NCBI RefSeq assembly: GCF_000190695.1
Contig: NZ_GL870929.1
Coordinates: 1,812,320 to 1,876,319 of the forward strand
Length of the DNA: 64,000 nt
Source: Kingella denitrificans ATCC 33394
GTDB taxonomy: Bacteria; Pseudomonadota; Gammaproteobacteria; Burkholderiales; Neisseriaceae
Direction: 5' to 3'
Shown: positions 34,762-42,830 of the stretch, piece by piece
Layout of the letters: each line of letters begins with the position of its first letter
Position numbering within the stretch: position 1 is the first letter of the stretch
The notes under the pieces: generated by a model
What the model saw: the letters and a program-made list of their open reading frames with translations, nothing else
Told to the model about the DNA's origin: nothing
The model's database searches: none
Made by a program: the position numbers and the translations under genes

Positions 34762-34989
34762 CTAACCGAAGTTGTGATACACCAACGCGCCCACTCCGAT
34801 ACTAATGCCCAGCCACACCAGCAGCTTCAATTCCGCCCATGCGTCTTCCCAGTATTTCCCGCGAAACATGCTGACGATGTCGGGTATGAGCCAGAATTTT
34901 ACGCATTCGAGAAAGTCGTCCCAGTCTTTAAACAGCAACATATACAGCAGCACGGCGGTAAGCAGCGCGGCGGCAATGGCAAAAATCAT
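34762..34989 (-). CDS. Small membrane protein
   Basis: A 75-residue protein with hydrophobic helices at 1-20 and about 53-70, and an amphipathic middle (DWDDFLECVKFWLIPDIVSMFRGKYWEDAW). The start has a strong GGAGGAC ribosome site seven bases upstream, which supports real translation. The family is unknown. Confidence 0.6.
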   Translation of the reverse strand: MIFAIAAALLTAVLLYMLLFKDWDDFLECVKFWLIPDIVSMFRGKYWEDAWAELKLLVWLGISIGVGALVYHNFG

Positions 34990-35036
34990 GATTGTCCTCC
35001 TTTTGGAAGTGAAAGTGTGTTGATGGGATGTTTGAT

Positions 35037-35243
35037 GTGCAGGCTGCTTTTGGGGCGTTTTATCGCATTGAAAAGCAGCCTGCACTGGCTGAGTGTCAAA
35101 CGGATTAAGGCGGTTGAGGAAATTCTCAACCGTTGAACGAGAAGGGCATTGGATGATGAGATACCGGGTGATTTGTTTTTAGCGGCGCACGCCAATAGCA
35201 TTTAAGCATTGCGTTTGAAGTACGAATGCAAGGGCATCACAAA
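35037..35243. repeat. Sel1-cassette 3' module (copy 1) with DUS hairpin
   Basis: A DUS pair (35037-35085) is followed by a conserved tail region found after the Sel1 genes, containing the short inverted repeat GGTTGAGGAAATTCTCAACC and a GGTGATTTGTTTTTA stretch. Near-identical versions lie at 36506-36723, 40135-40277 (shortened) and 41548-41761. Confidence 0.8.
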
Positions 35244-36278
35244 TCATTCATCAATAACCTTTTTTAAATAGCGGTATTGGTTGCAGGCTTCTTGAACTCC
35301 ACGATTACATGCTGTACCGAACCATTCCTTGCTAAGATGCAAATCTTGGTGCACACCTTGTCCGTTGTGATACATCCCACCCAAATGATATTGGGCATCG
35401 GCATTCCCCTGATCCGCCGCTTGGCGATACCATTTGACTGCTTCGGCATAGTCTTGGTGCACGCCGCGTCCGTTGTCATACAGCAAACCTAGATTATATT
35501 GAGCTTTGGCATTCCCCTGATCCGCCGCTTGGCGATACCATTTGACTGCTTCGGCATAGTCTTGGTGCACACCTTGTCCGTTGTCATACATCGCCCCCAA
35601 ATTAAATTGGGCTTCGGCAAACCCCTGCGCTGCCGCCTGGCGATACCATTTGACCGCTTCGGCATAGTCTTGGCGCACGCCTTGTCCGTTGTGATACATC
35701 TCACCCAAATGATATTGGGCTTCGGCATCCCCCTGTTCCGCTGCTTTACGATACCATCTGACTGCTTCGGCATAGTCTTGGCGCACGTTGCGTCCGTTTT
35801 CATACAGCAAACCTAGATTATATTGAATTGCGGCATTTCCCTGTTCCGCCGCTTTGCGATACCATCTGACCGCTTCGGCATCATCTTGGCGTACACCAAG
35901 TCCATTCTCATACATTGCCCCCAGATTAATTTGGGCTTCAGCATGTCCCTGCTCCGCCGCTTGGCGAATCCATCTGAGCGCTTCGGCATAGTCTTGGTGC
36001 ACGCCAGATCCGGTGTAATACAGCATACCCAGATTATTCTGGGCTGCGGCAACCCCTTGTTCTGCCGCTTGGCGAATCCATCTGAGCGCTTCGGCATAGT
36101 CTTGGCGTACGCCTTGTCCGTTGTAGTACATCAAACCCAAATTAAATTGGGCATCGGCAACCCCCTGTTGCGCCAACTGCCGGGTTTGCCGGAAATCCGA
36201 TGCGTCATCCGCCCAAACTGCCTGATTCAAACCCAACGCCAGCAATGCGGCTGCCATTAATTTTGTCAAATGCTTCAT
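35244..36278 (-). CDS. Secreted Sel1-repeat protein, 8 repeats
   Basis: A 344-residue protein with a signal peptide (MKHLTKLMAAALLALGLNQAVWA) and eight Sel1/TPR-like repeats of 36 residues with the consensus AEAQxNLGxMYxNGxGVRQDYAEAVKWYRQAA. It ends in a capping unit (HLSKEWFGTACNRGVQEACNQYRYLKK) that has two Cys. Sel1 solenoids mediate protein-protein contacts; the signal peptide places it in the periplasm or outside. It is one of four paralogues in tandem. Repeat-number differences arise easily because the 108-bp units are similar. Confidence 0.9.
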   Translation of the reverse strand: MKHLTKLMAAALLALGLNQAVWADDASDFRQTRQLAQQGVADAQFNLGLMYYNGQGVRQDYAEALRWIRQAAEQGVAAAQNNLGMLYYTGSGVHQDYAEALRWIRQAAEQGHAEAQINLGAMYENGLGVRQDDAEAVRWYRKAAEQGNAAIQYNLGLLYENGRNVRQDYAEAVRWYRKAAEQGDAEAQYHLGEMYHNGQGVRQDYAEAVKWYRQAAAQGFAEAQFNLGAMYDNGQGVHQDYAEAVKWYRQAADQGNAKAQYNLGLLYDNGRGVHQDYAEAVKWYRQAADQGNADAQYHLGGMYHNGQGVHQDLHLSKEWFGTACNRGVQEACNQYRYLKKVIDE

Positions 36279-36723
36279 TTTAATTCTCTTATATTTTGAA
36301 AATGTTAATGGATAGGCGCGTTGTATGTGCCCGAAATCTTCGTGCCGTCTGAAAAACGGATTTCATTCCCTGCATTTCATGGCGGGTTATTTTTTCCCAC
36401 CGTTGGGATTCCTGCCTGCTGCGCCCTAACCCGCAAAACGCCTGTGCGCAACCTGCGTCATGCTCTTGTTTGGCACAGAATTCGGTTTATGCGTTCTTTT
36501 GTGATGTGCAGGCTGCTTTTGGGGCGTTTCATTGCATTGGAAAGCAGCCTGCACTGGTTGAGGGTTGAGCGTCAAACGGATTAAATCGGTTGAAGAATAC
36601 CCTCAACCACTGGACGAGAAGGGCATTGGATGATGCGATGCCGGGTGATTTGTTTTTAGCGGTGCTCGCCAAAGCATTTAAGCATTGCGCTTAAAGTGCG
36701 AATGCAAGGGCATCACAAATCGT
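36279..36723. repeat. Sel1-cassette leader and 3' module between genes 1 and 2
   Basis: Leftward, this holds the leader of the 35244 gene (conserved with 38833-39060, 41322-41547 and 42686-42800), including GTGCCGTCTGAA near 36342. A DUS hairpin follows (36506-36554), then the conserved tail of the 36724 gene. No further gene is seen. Confidence 0.8.
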
Positions 36724-38832
36724 TCAATAGCCGGCTTTCAGGCGTTGATAATTGTCGCAGCCTTTTTGGTATCCGTTTTGACAAGCCTTACCAAACCATT
36801 CTTGGGCAAGGGTGCGGTCTTGGCGCACACCCCGTCCACTGTAATACATTATGCCCAAATTGTATTGGGCTTGGGTTAACCCCTGCGCAGCTGCCTGCCG
36901 AAACCATTTAACCGCTTCAGTATCATCTTGGCGCACACCACGTCCGTAGGCATACATCACACCCAAATTATATTGGGCTTGGGGGAACCTCTTCTCAGCT
37001 GCCTGCCGAAACCATTTAACCGCTTCGGTATCATCTTGGCGCACACCGCGTCCGTAGGCATACATTGCACCCAAATTATATTGGGCTTCGGCGTACCCCT
37101 GTTCCGCCGCTTTACGAAACCATCTGAGCGCTTCGGCATAATCTTGGCGCACGCCATGTCCGTTGTCATACATCACCCCTAGATTATTTTGAGCTTCGAC
37201 ATTCCCCTGTTCCGCCGCTTTACGATACCATCTGAGTGCTTCGGCATAATCTTGGCGCACGCCAGATCCGTTGTAATACATCACCCCCAGATCATTTTGG
37301 GCTTCAGCATACTCCTGTTCAGCCGCTTGGCGATACCATCTGAGTGCTTCGGCATAATCTTGGCGCACGCCATCTCCGTTGTCATACATCGCACCCAAAT
37401 TATATTGGGCTACGGCAACTCCCTGTTCAGCCGCTTTACGAAACCATCTGAATGATTCGGCATAGTCTTGGCGTACGCCATATCCGTTGTAATACATTAC
37501 CCCCAGATTATTCTGGGCTTCGGCATATCCCTGCTCTGCCGCTTTGTGAAACCATCTGAACGCTTCAGCATAGTCTTGGCGCACGCCATCTCCGTTGTCA
37601 TACATCGCACCTAAATTAAATTGGGCTTCGGCATGTCCCTGCTCCGCCGCTTGGCGATACCATCTGAATGCTTCAGCATAATCTTGGCGCACGCCGCGTC
37701 CGCTGTCATACATCGCACCCAAATTAAATTGGGCTGCGGCATGTCCCTGCTCTGCCGCTTTACGATACCATCTGAGCGCTTCGGCATAATCTTGGCGCAC
37801 GCCATCTCCGCTGTCATACATCGCTCCCAGATTATTTTGAGCTTCGGCATTCCCCTGTTCCGCCGCTTGGCGATACCATTTGACTGCTTCGGCATCGTCT
37901 TGGTGCACGCCATGTCCATTGCCATACATTGCACCCAGATTATTCTGGGCTTCGGTATGTCCCTGCTCCGCGGCTTTCCGATACCATCTGAGTGCTTCGG
38001 CATAATCTTGGCGTACGCCGCGTCCGTTTTCATACAGCAAACCTAGATTATTTTGGGCTTCGGCATTCCCTTGATCCGCTGCTTGGCGATACCATTTGAC
38101 CGCTTCGGCATAGTCTTGTTGTACATCTTGTCCGTTGTAGTACATCGAACCCAAATTAAATTGGGCTTCAGCATGTCCCTGCTCTGCCGCTTGGCGATAC
38201 CATCTGAGCGCTTCAGCATAGTTTTGGCGCACGCCTTGTCCGCTGTCATACATCGCCCCCAGATTATTTTGGGCTTCGGCATCCCCCTGTTCCGCCGCCT
38301 GCCGATACCATTTGACCGCTTCGGCATAATCTTGGCGCACGCCGCGTCCGGTTTCATACATCACACCCAAATTATATTGGGCTTGGGCAAACCCCTGTTC
38401 TGCCGCCTGCCGATACCATTTGACCGCTTCGGCATAGTTTTGGCGCACACCATATCCCTTGTCGTACATCACACCCAAATTGGATTGGGCTTCGGCATCC
38501 CCCTGTTCCGCTGCTTGGCGATACCATTTGACCGCTTCGGCATAGTCTTGGCGTACGCCATATCCGTTGTCATACATCAGACCCAGATTATTTTGGGCTG
38601 AGGCATCCCCCTGTTCCGCCGCTTGGCGATACCATTTGACTGCTTCGGCATAGTCTTGGCGTACGCCTTGTCCGTTGTAGTACATCAAACCCAAATTAAA
38701 TTGGGCTTCGGCATCCCCCTGTTCCGCCAACTGCAGGGTTTGCCGGAAATCCGATACGTCATCCGCCCACACTGTCTGATTCAAACTCAACGCCAGCAAT
38801 GCGATTGCCAGTAATTTTGTCAAATGCTTCAT
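36724..38832 (-). CDS. Large secreted Sel1-repeat protein, 18 repeats
   Basis: A 702-residue paralogue with a signal peptide (MKHLTKLLAIALLALSLNQTVWA) and eighteen 36-residue Sel1 repeats counted by the N-L-G-x-M-Y motif. It ends in a cap with two Cys (QEWFGKACQNGYQKGCDNYQRLKAGY). It is far longer than its three neighbours, and adjacent repeats are very similar, which points to internal repeat expansion. A long right-handed superhelix would present an extended binding surface. The partner is unknown. The frame is intact throughout. Confidence 0.9.
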   Translation of the reverse strand: MKHLTKLLAIALLALSLNQTVWADDVSDFRQTLQLAEQGDAEAQFNLGLMYYNGQGVRQDYAEAVKWYRQAAEQGDASAQNNLGLMYDNGYGVRQDYAEAVKWYRQAAEQGDAEAQSNLGVMYDKGYGVRQNYAEAVKWYRQAAEQGFAQAQYNLGVMYETGRGVRQDYAEAVKWYRQAAEQGDAEAQNNLGAMYDSGQGVRQNYAEALRWYRQAAEQGHAEAQFNLGSMYYNGQDVQQDYAEAVKWYRQAADQGNAEAQNNLGLLYENGRGVRQDYAEALRWYRKAAEQGHTEAQNNLGAMYGNGHGVHQDDAEAVKWYRQAAEQGNAEAQNNLGAMYDSGDGVRQDYAEALRWYRKAAEQGHAAAQFNLGAMYDSGRGVRQDYAEAFRWYRQAAEQGHAEAQFNLGAMYDNGDGVRQDYAEAFRWFHKAAEQGYAEAQNNLGVMYYNGYGVRQDYAESFRWFRKAAEQGVAVAQYNLGAMYDNGDGVRQDYAEALRWYRQAAEQEYAEAQNDLGVMYYNGSGVRQDYAEALRWYRKAAEQGNVEAQNNLGVMYDNGHGVRQDYAEALRWFRKAAEQGYAEAQYNLGAMYAYGRGVRQDDTEAVKWFRQAAEKRFPQAQYNLGVMYAYGRGVRQDDTEAVKWFRQAAAQGLTQAQYNLGIMYYSGRGVRQDRTLAQEWFGKACQNGYQKGCDNYQRLKAGY

Positions 38833-39115
38833 TTTAATTCTCTTATAGTTTTTAAAACGTTAATGGATGGGCACGTGGTATGTGCCCGAAATCTTTGTGC
38901 CGTCTGAAAAACGGATTTTATCCCCTGCATTTCATGGCGGTTATTTTGTCCCACCGTTGAGATTCCTCCCTGCTGCCGCCCCGACCCGCAAAACGCCTGT
39001 GCGCAACCTGCGTCATGTTTCTGTTTGGTACAGAATTCGGTTTATGTGTTCTTTTGCGATGTGCAGGCTGCTTTTGGGGGCGTTTCACCACATTGAAAAG
39101 CAGCCTGCACAATAT
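38833..39115. repeat. Sel1-cassette leader of gene 2 and DUS hairpin
   Basis: The conserved leader (38833-39060) has the same start-proximal sequence as the other three cassettes. It is followed by the DUS pair at 39061-39110. Confidence 0.8.
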
Positions 39116-39352
39116 TCAGTTTCTTGTTCTTCTTATATATTCCAATAAGGTCAGTATCATTGTTAAACAGAAAGAACCTATCATGCCCATCCAGGCGACA
39201 TAATAAAAATCGTTGATATTAAAGCCATCTGGTAGTTTATAGTCATTAACGACCCATACGATTAACATGCCGGTAAACAAAAAAGCGATTGAGGATATCA
39301 AGAATATATATATTGCAACCATCGCAATGGGTAATTTGCAGCGTTTTTGCAT
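39116..39352 (-). CDS. Small two-helix membrane protein within the Sel1 cluster
   Basis: A 78-residue protein, MQKRCKLPIAMVAIYIFLIS, with helices at about 8-32 and 50-68 and a basic C-terminal tail (LEYIRRTRN). It lies between Sel1 cassettes 2 and 3 and is AT-richer than its surroundings. There is no recognised family, and it might be a partner of the neighbouring 215-residue protein. Confidence 0.5.
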   Translation of the reverse strand: MQKRCKLPIAMVAIYIFLISSIAFLFTGMLIVWVVNDYKLPDGFNINDFYYVAWMGMIGSFCLTMILTLLEYIRRTRN

Positions 39353-39448
39353 AGTAATTCCAATCTTTATCCGTTGTTTAATTCAACAATAATAGATTTC
39401 TGTAATTTTATCAGTATTCCATACCAACTGCTGTTGGAACAGAAAACA

Positions 39449-40096
39449 TTACCCTGCCAAACCGATTTGCCAAGAATTTACCAGTATGCCTTTGTATTTC
39501 GAATGAATGACGAATTCCGAATCGTTTATCCATTGGAAATCCAGCCGGTAGATTTCATCCATATTTGACGGCGGCCACCATGCCAATTCCCCTTTGTATT
39601 GGATATTCTTTTTTCTATCCGAAACCTGCCAAGAAATCTTCAAATGTGAAAAATCGCAATACGCAAATACCGATAAATACTGTTTTTTATTGGGGCTGAG
39701 TTTGTTTTTTCTTAATTGCCGATAAAAAATCAAATCGGAATTCAAGCATTGCCCGTATGCCGTTTCCAGCGGTTCCGTATCCCACCCGTAGCGGGCCGCC
39801 ATATCCAACATGCCCGCATGGATAATGTCTAATTGCATTGCAGCCTTATCCGCACGATTCAGTGATACATATTTATCAAAATCAAATAACTGGTTGGTTT
39901 CCCCGCATCCGACAATGTCTTCTATTTTTTGAAAATCTTCCTGTTTCTCGTGAAGATAGATAATACATTTTCTTATTTTTCGGCTATCAAATTGGGGTAG
40001 GGCGGCCAGATAGCATTCGGGAACGGCATACAGTTCTTGTGCGATATCAGCAAATTTGGCCATATCCTTATACCGCAAATCAATTTCGTTAATCAT
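39449..40096 (-). CDS. Protein of unknown function within the Sel1 cluster
   Basis: A 215-residue soluble protein with no signal peptide. The N-terminal part is helical (DMAKFADIAQELYAVPECYLAALPQFDSRKIRKCIIYLHEKQEDF), the C-terminal part beta-rich with many Trp/Tyr (KISWQVSDRKKNIQYKGELAWWPPS, YRLDFQWINDSEFVIHSKYKG). ATG 40096 is chosen; an overlapping GTG at 40099 is possible. Codon use is AT-rich. The isolated position between repeat cassettes resembles immunity or cargo genes in repeat arrays, but no toxin is visible. Confidence 0.5.
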   Translation of the reverse strand: MINEIDLRYKDMAKFADIAQELYAVPECYLAALPQFDSRKIRKCIIYLHEKQEDFQKIEDIVGCGETNQLFDFDKYVSLNRADKAAMQLDIIHAGMLDMAARYGWDTEPLETAYGQCLNSDLIFYRQLRKNKLSPNKKQYLSVFAYCDFSHLKISWQVSDRKKNIQYKGELAWWPPSNMDEIYRLDFQWINDSEFVIHSKYKGILVNSWQIGLAG

Positions 40097-40134
40097 CACC
40101 GTTTCCTATGATTGCCAATGTGTTCTTTTGCGAT

Positions 40135-40277
40135 GTGCAGGCTGCTTTTGGGGGCGTTTTACCGCATTGAAAAGCAGCCTGCACTGGTTGAGCGTCAAAC
40201 GGACTAAGGCGGTTGAGGCAATTCTCAACCGCTGGACGAGAAAGGCATTGGATGATGAGATGCCGGGTGATTTGTTT
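40135..40277. repeat. Shortened Sel1-cassette 3' module (gene 3)
   Basis: A DUS pair (40135-40184) plus the GGTTGAGG/CTCAACC tail as in the other cassettes. The module breaks off at the GGCGCTCGCC point and runs straight into Sel1-coding sequence, so the last part of the module and the normal gene end are missing. Confidence 0.8.
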
Positions 40278-41321
40278 TTATCGGCGCTCGCCACGCCTGT
40301 CGTTATATATCGTGTCCAACAAGACTTGAGCTGGGGCAAACCCCTGTTCTGCCGCCTGCCGATACCATTTGACGGCTTCGGCATCATCTTGGCGTACTCC
40401 TTGTCCGTTTTTATACATCGCGCCCAACAAGACTTGGGCTGGGGAATATCCCTGTTCTGCCGCCTGCTGAAACCATTTGACGGCTTCGGCATCATCTTGG
40501 TGCACACCACGTCCGGTTACATACATCACGCCCAAATTGGTTTGGGCTGGGGCATCCCCCTGCGCTGCCGCCTGCCGATACCATTTGACGGCTTCAGCAT
40601 CGTCTTGGCGAACTCCTTGTCCGTTTTCATACATCGTACCCAAATTATATTGGGCTTGGGCAAACCCTTGCGCTGCCGCCTGCTGAAACCATTTGACTGC
40701 TTCTGCATCATCTTGGCGCACGCCGCGTCCATTGCTATACATCAGACCCAAATTATATTGGGCTGAGGCAACCCCCTGTTCCGCCGCTTGGCGAAACCAT
40801 TTGAATGCTTCGGTATAGTCTTGGCGCACGCCTTGTCCGTTGTCATACATCACACCCAAATTGGATTGGGCTTGGGCAAACCCCTGTTCTGCCGCCAGCC
40901 GATACCATTTGACCGCTTCGGCATCATCTTGGCGTACACCGCGTCCGTTGTAATACATCACGCCCAAATTGGATTGGGCTTCGGCTAACCCCTGCGCTGC
41001 CGCCTGCTGATACCATTTGACCGCTTCGGCATCGTCTTGGCGCACGCCTTGTCCGTTTTCATACATCACGCCTAAATTGGATTGGGCTGGGGCATATCCC
41101 TGTTCTGCCGCCAGCCGATACCATTTGACCGCTTCGGCATCATCTTGGCGCACGCCTTGCCCGTTTTCATACATCATGCCTAAATTAAATTGAGCTTGGG
41201 CATTTCCCCGTTCTGCCAACTGCAAGGTCTCCCGAGAGTTCGATACGTCATTTGTCCATGCCGCTTGGTTCAAACCCAAAGCTGACAATACGGCTGCCAG
41301 TAATTTTGTCAAATGCTTCAT
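40278..41321 (-). CDS. Sel1-repeat protein with replaced C-terminus
   Basis: A 347-residue paralogue: signal peptide MKHLTKLLAAVLSALGLNQAAW, then nine Sel1 units, the last degenerate (VLLDTIYNDRRGERR). The two-Cys cap of the other three paralogues is absent. The final codons are read from the downstream flanking module, so a deletion fused the repeat region to the flank. The protein may still fold, but it lacks its cap. Confidence 0.82.
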   Translation of the reverse strand: MKHLTKLLAAVLSALGLNQAAWTNDVSNSRETLQLAERGNAQAQFNLGMMYENGQGVRQDDAEAVKWYRLAAEQGYAPAQSNLGVMYENGQGVRQDDAEAVKWYQQAAAQGLAEAQSNLGVMYYNGRGVRQDDAEAVKWYRLAAEQGFAQAQSNLGVMYDNGQGVRQDYTEAFKWFRQAAEQGVASAQYNLGLMYSNGRGVRQDDAEAVKWFQQAAAQGFAQAQYNLGTMYENGQGVRQDDAEAVKWYRQAAAQGDAPAQTNLGVMYVTGRGVHQDDAEAVKWFQQAAEQGYSPAQVLLGAMYKNGQGVRQDDAEAVKWYRQAAEQGFAPAQVLLDTIYNDRRGERR

Positions 41322-41761
41322 TTTAATTCTCTTAATGGTTTTTAAAACACTAATGGATGGGCGCTTCGTATGTGCCGGAAATCTTCGTGCCATCTGAAAA
41401 ACGGATTTTATCCCCTGCATTTCATGGCGGCTATTTTGTCCCGCCGTTGGGACTCCTTCCTGCTGCTGCACCAACCCGTATAACGCCTGTGCGTAATGTG
41501 TCTATTTCTGTTTGGTACAGAATTCGGTTGATGCGTTCTTTTGCGATGTGCAGGCTGCTTTTTGGGTGGCGTTTTACCGCATTGAAAAGCAGCCTGCACT
41601 GGTTGAGCGTCAAACGGACTAAGGCGGTTGAGGAAATTCTCAACCGCTGGACGAGAAGGGCATCGGATGATGAGATACCGGGTGATTTGTTTTTATCGGC
41701 GCTCGCCAATAGCATTTAAGCATTGCGCTTGAAGTGCGGATGCAAGGGCATCACAAATCGT
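41322..41761. repeat. Sel1-cassette leader of gene 3 and 3' module of gene 4
   Basis: The leader (41322-41547), DUS pair (41548-41599) and conserved tail with the GGTTGAGG/CTCAACC inverted repeat follow the same order as in 36279-36723. No extra gene is seen. Confidence 0.8.
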
Positions 41762-42685
41762 TCAATAGCCTTTCTGATTTAAATAGCGGTATAGGTCGCA
41801 ACCTACTTGAATTCCACCATCACATGCTTTACCGAACCATTCCTTGCTAAGATGCAAATCTTGGCGCACACCTCGTCCGGTGAAATACATCGCACCCAGA
41901 TTATATTGGGCTGCGGCATACCCCTGTTCCGCCGCCTGTCGATACCATCTAATCGCTTCGGCATCATTTTGGCTCACACCATATCCGGTGGCATACATCG
42001 CACCCAGATTATATTGGGCTGCGGCATACCCCTGTTCCGCTGCCTGGCGGAACCATTTGCCCGCTTCGGTATAGTCTTGGCGTACACCGCGTCCGGTGGC
42101 ATACATCGCACCCAGATTAAATTGGGCTTCGGCATACCCCTGTTCCGCCGCTTGGCGATACCATCTGAGCGCTTCGGCATCGTCTTTGCGCACGCCTCGT
42201 CCTTTGGCATACATCACACCCAGATTATTTTTGGCTTGGGCAACCCCCTGTTCCACCGCCTGGCGATACCATTTGAGCGCTTCGGCATAATCTTGGCGCA
42301 CGCCATCTCCGTTGTCATACATCACACCCAGATTATATTGGGCTTCGGCATGCCCCTGTTCCGCTGCTTGGCGATACCATCTGAACGCTTCGGCATAATC
42401 TTGGCGCACACCTTGTCCGTTGTCATACATCAGACCCAAACTAAATTGGGCTTCGGCAACCCCTTGTTCCGCTGCTTGGCGATACCATTTGACCGCTTCG
42501 GCATAGTCTTGGCGTACGCCTTGTCCGTTGTAGTACATCCAACCTAAATTATATTGGGCTTCGGCATTCCCCTGTTCCGCCAACTGCAGGGTTTGCCGGA
42601 AATCCGATGCGTCATCCGCCCAAACTGCCTGATTCAAACCCAAAGCCAGTAATGCGGCTGCCAGTAATTTTGTCAAATGCTTCAT
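41762..42685 (-). CDS. Secreted Sel1-repeat protein, 7 repeats
   Basis: A 307-residue paralogue with a signal peptide (MKHLTKLLAAALLALGLNQAVWA), seven Sel1 repeats and an intact cap (HLSKEWFGKACDGGIQVGCDLYRYLNQKGY). The N-terminal 60 residues are almost identical to those of the 35244 and 36724 genes, which suggests recent duplication or gene conversion. It is the rightmost cassette, next to mnmG. Confidence 0.9.
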   Translation of the reverse strand: MKHLTKLLAAALLALGLNQAVWADDASDFRQTLQLAEQGNAEAQYNLGWMYYNGQGVRQDYAEAVKWYRQAAEQGVAEAQFSLGLMYDNGQGVRQDYAEAFRWYRQAAEQGHAEAQYNLGVMYDNGDGVRQDYAEALKWYRQAVEQGVAQAKNNLGVMYAKGRGVRKDDAEALRWYRQAAEQGYAEAQFNLGAMYATGRGVRQDYTEAGKWFRQAAEQGYAAAQYNLGAMYATGYGVSQNDAEAIRWYRQAAEQGYAAAQYNLGAMYFTGRGVRQDLHLSKEWFGKACDGGIQVGCDLYRYLNQKGY

Positions 42686-42830
42686 TTGAATTCTCTTATA
42701 GTTTTTAAAACGTTCATGGATGGGCACGTGGTATGCGCTCAAAATCTTCGTGCCGTGCCGTCTAAAAAACGGATTTCATTCCTATTGTTTCATGACGGTT
42801 ATTTGTGTGCAGCCTGCACTTTCAGGCAGC

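Noticed and set aside
38918..39112. Possible conserved small peptide in the Sel1 leaders
   Set aside because: Two leaders (also 41408-41599) have similar leftward frames, but the other leaders do not keep them open in the same way, and no ribosome site is seen. Conservation is explained by cassette duplication.
35264..42547. Long plus-strand frames opposite the Sel1 genes
   Set aside because: They mirror the 108-bp repeat period on the other strand, lack signal peptides and ribosome sites, and match no family. The leftward frames carry signal peptides and the Sel1 motif.
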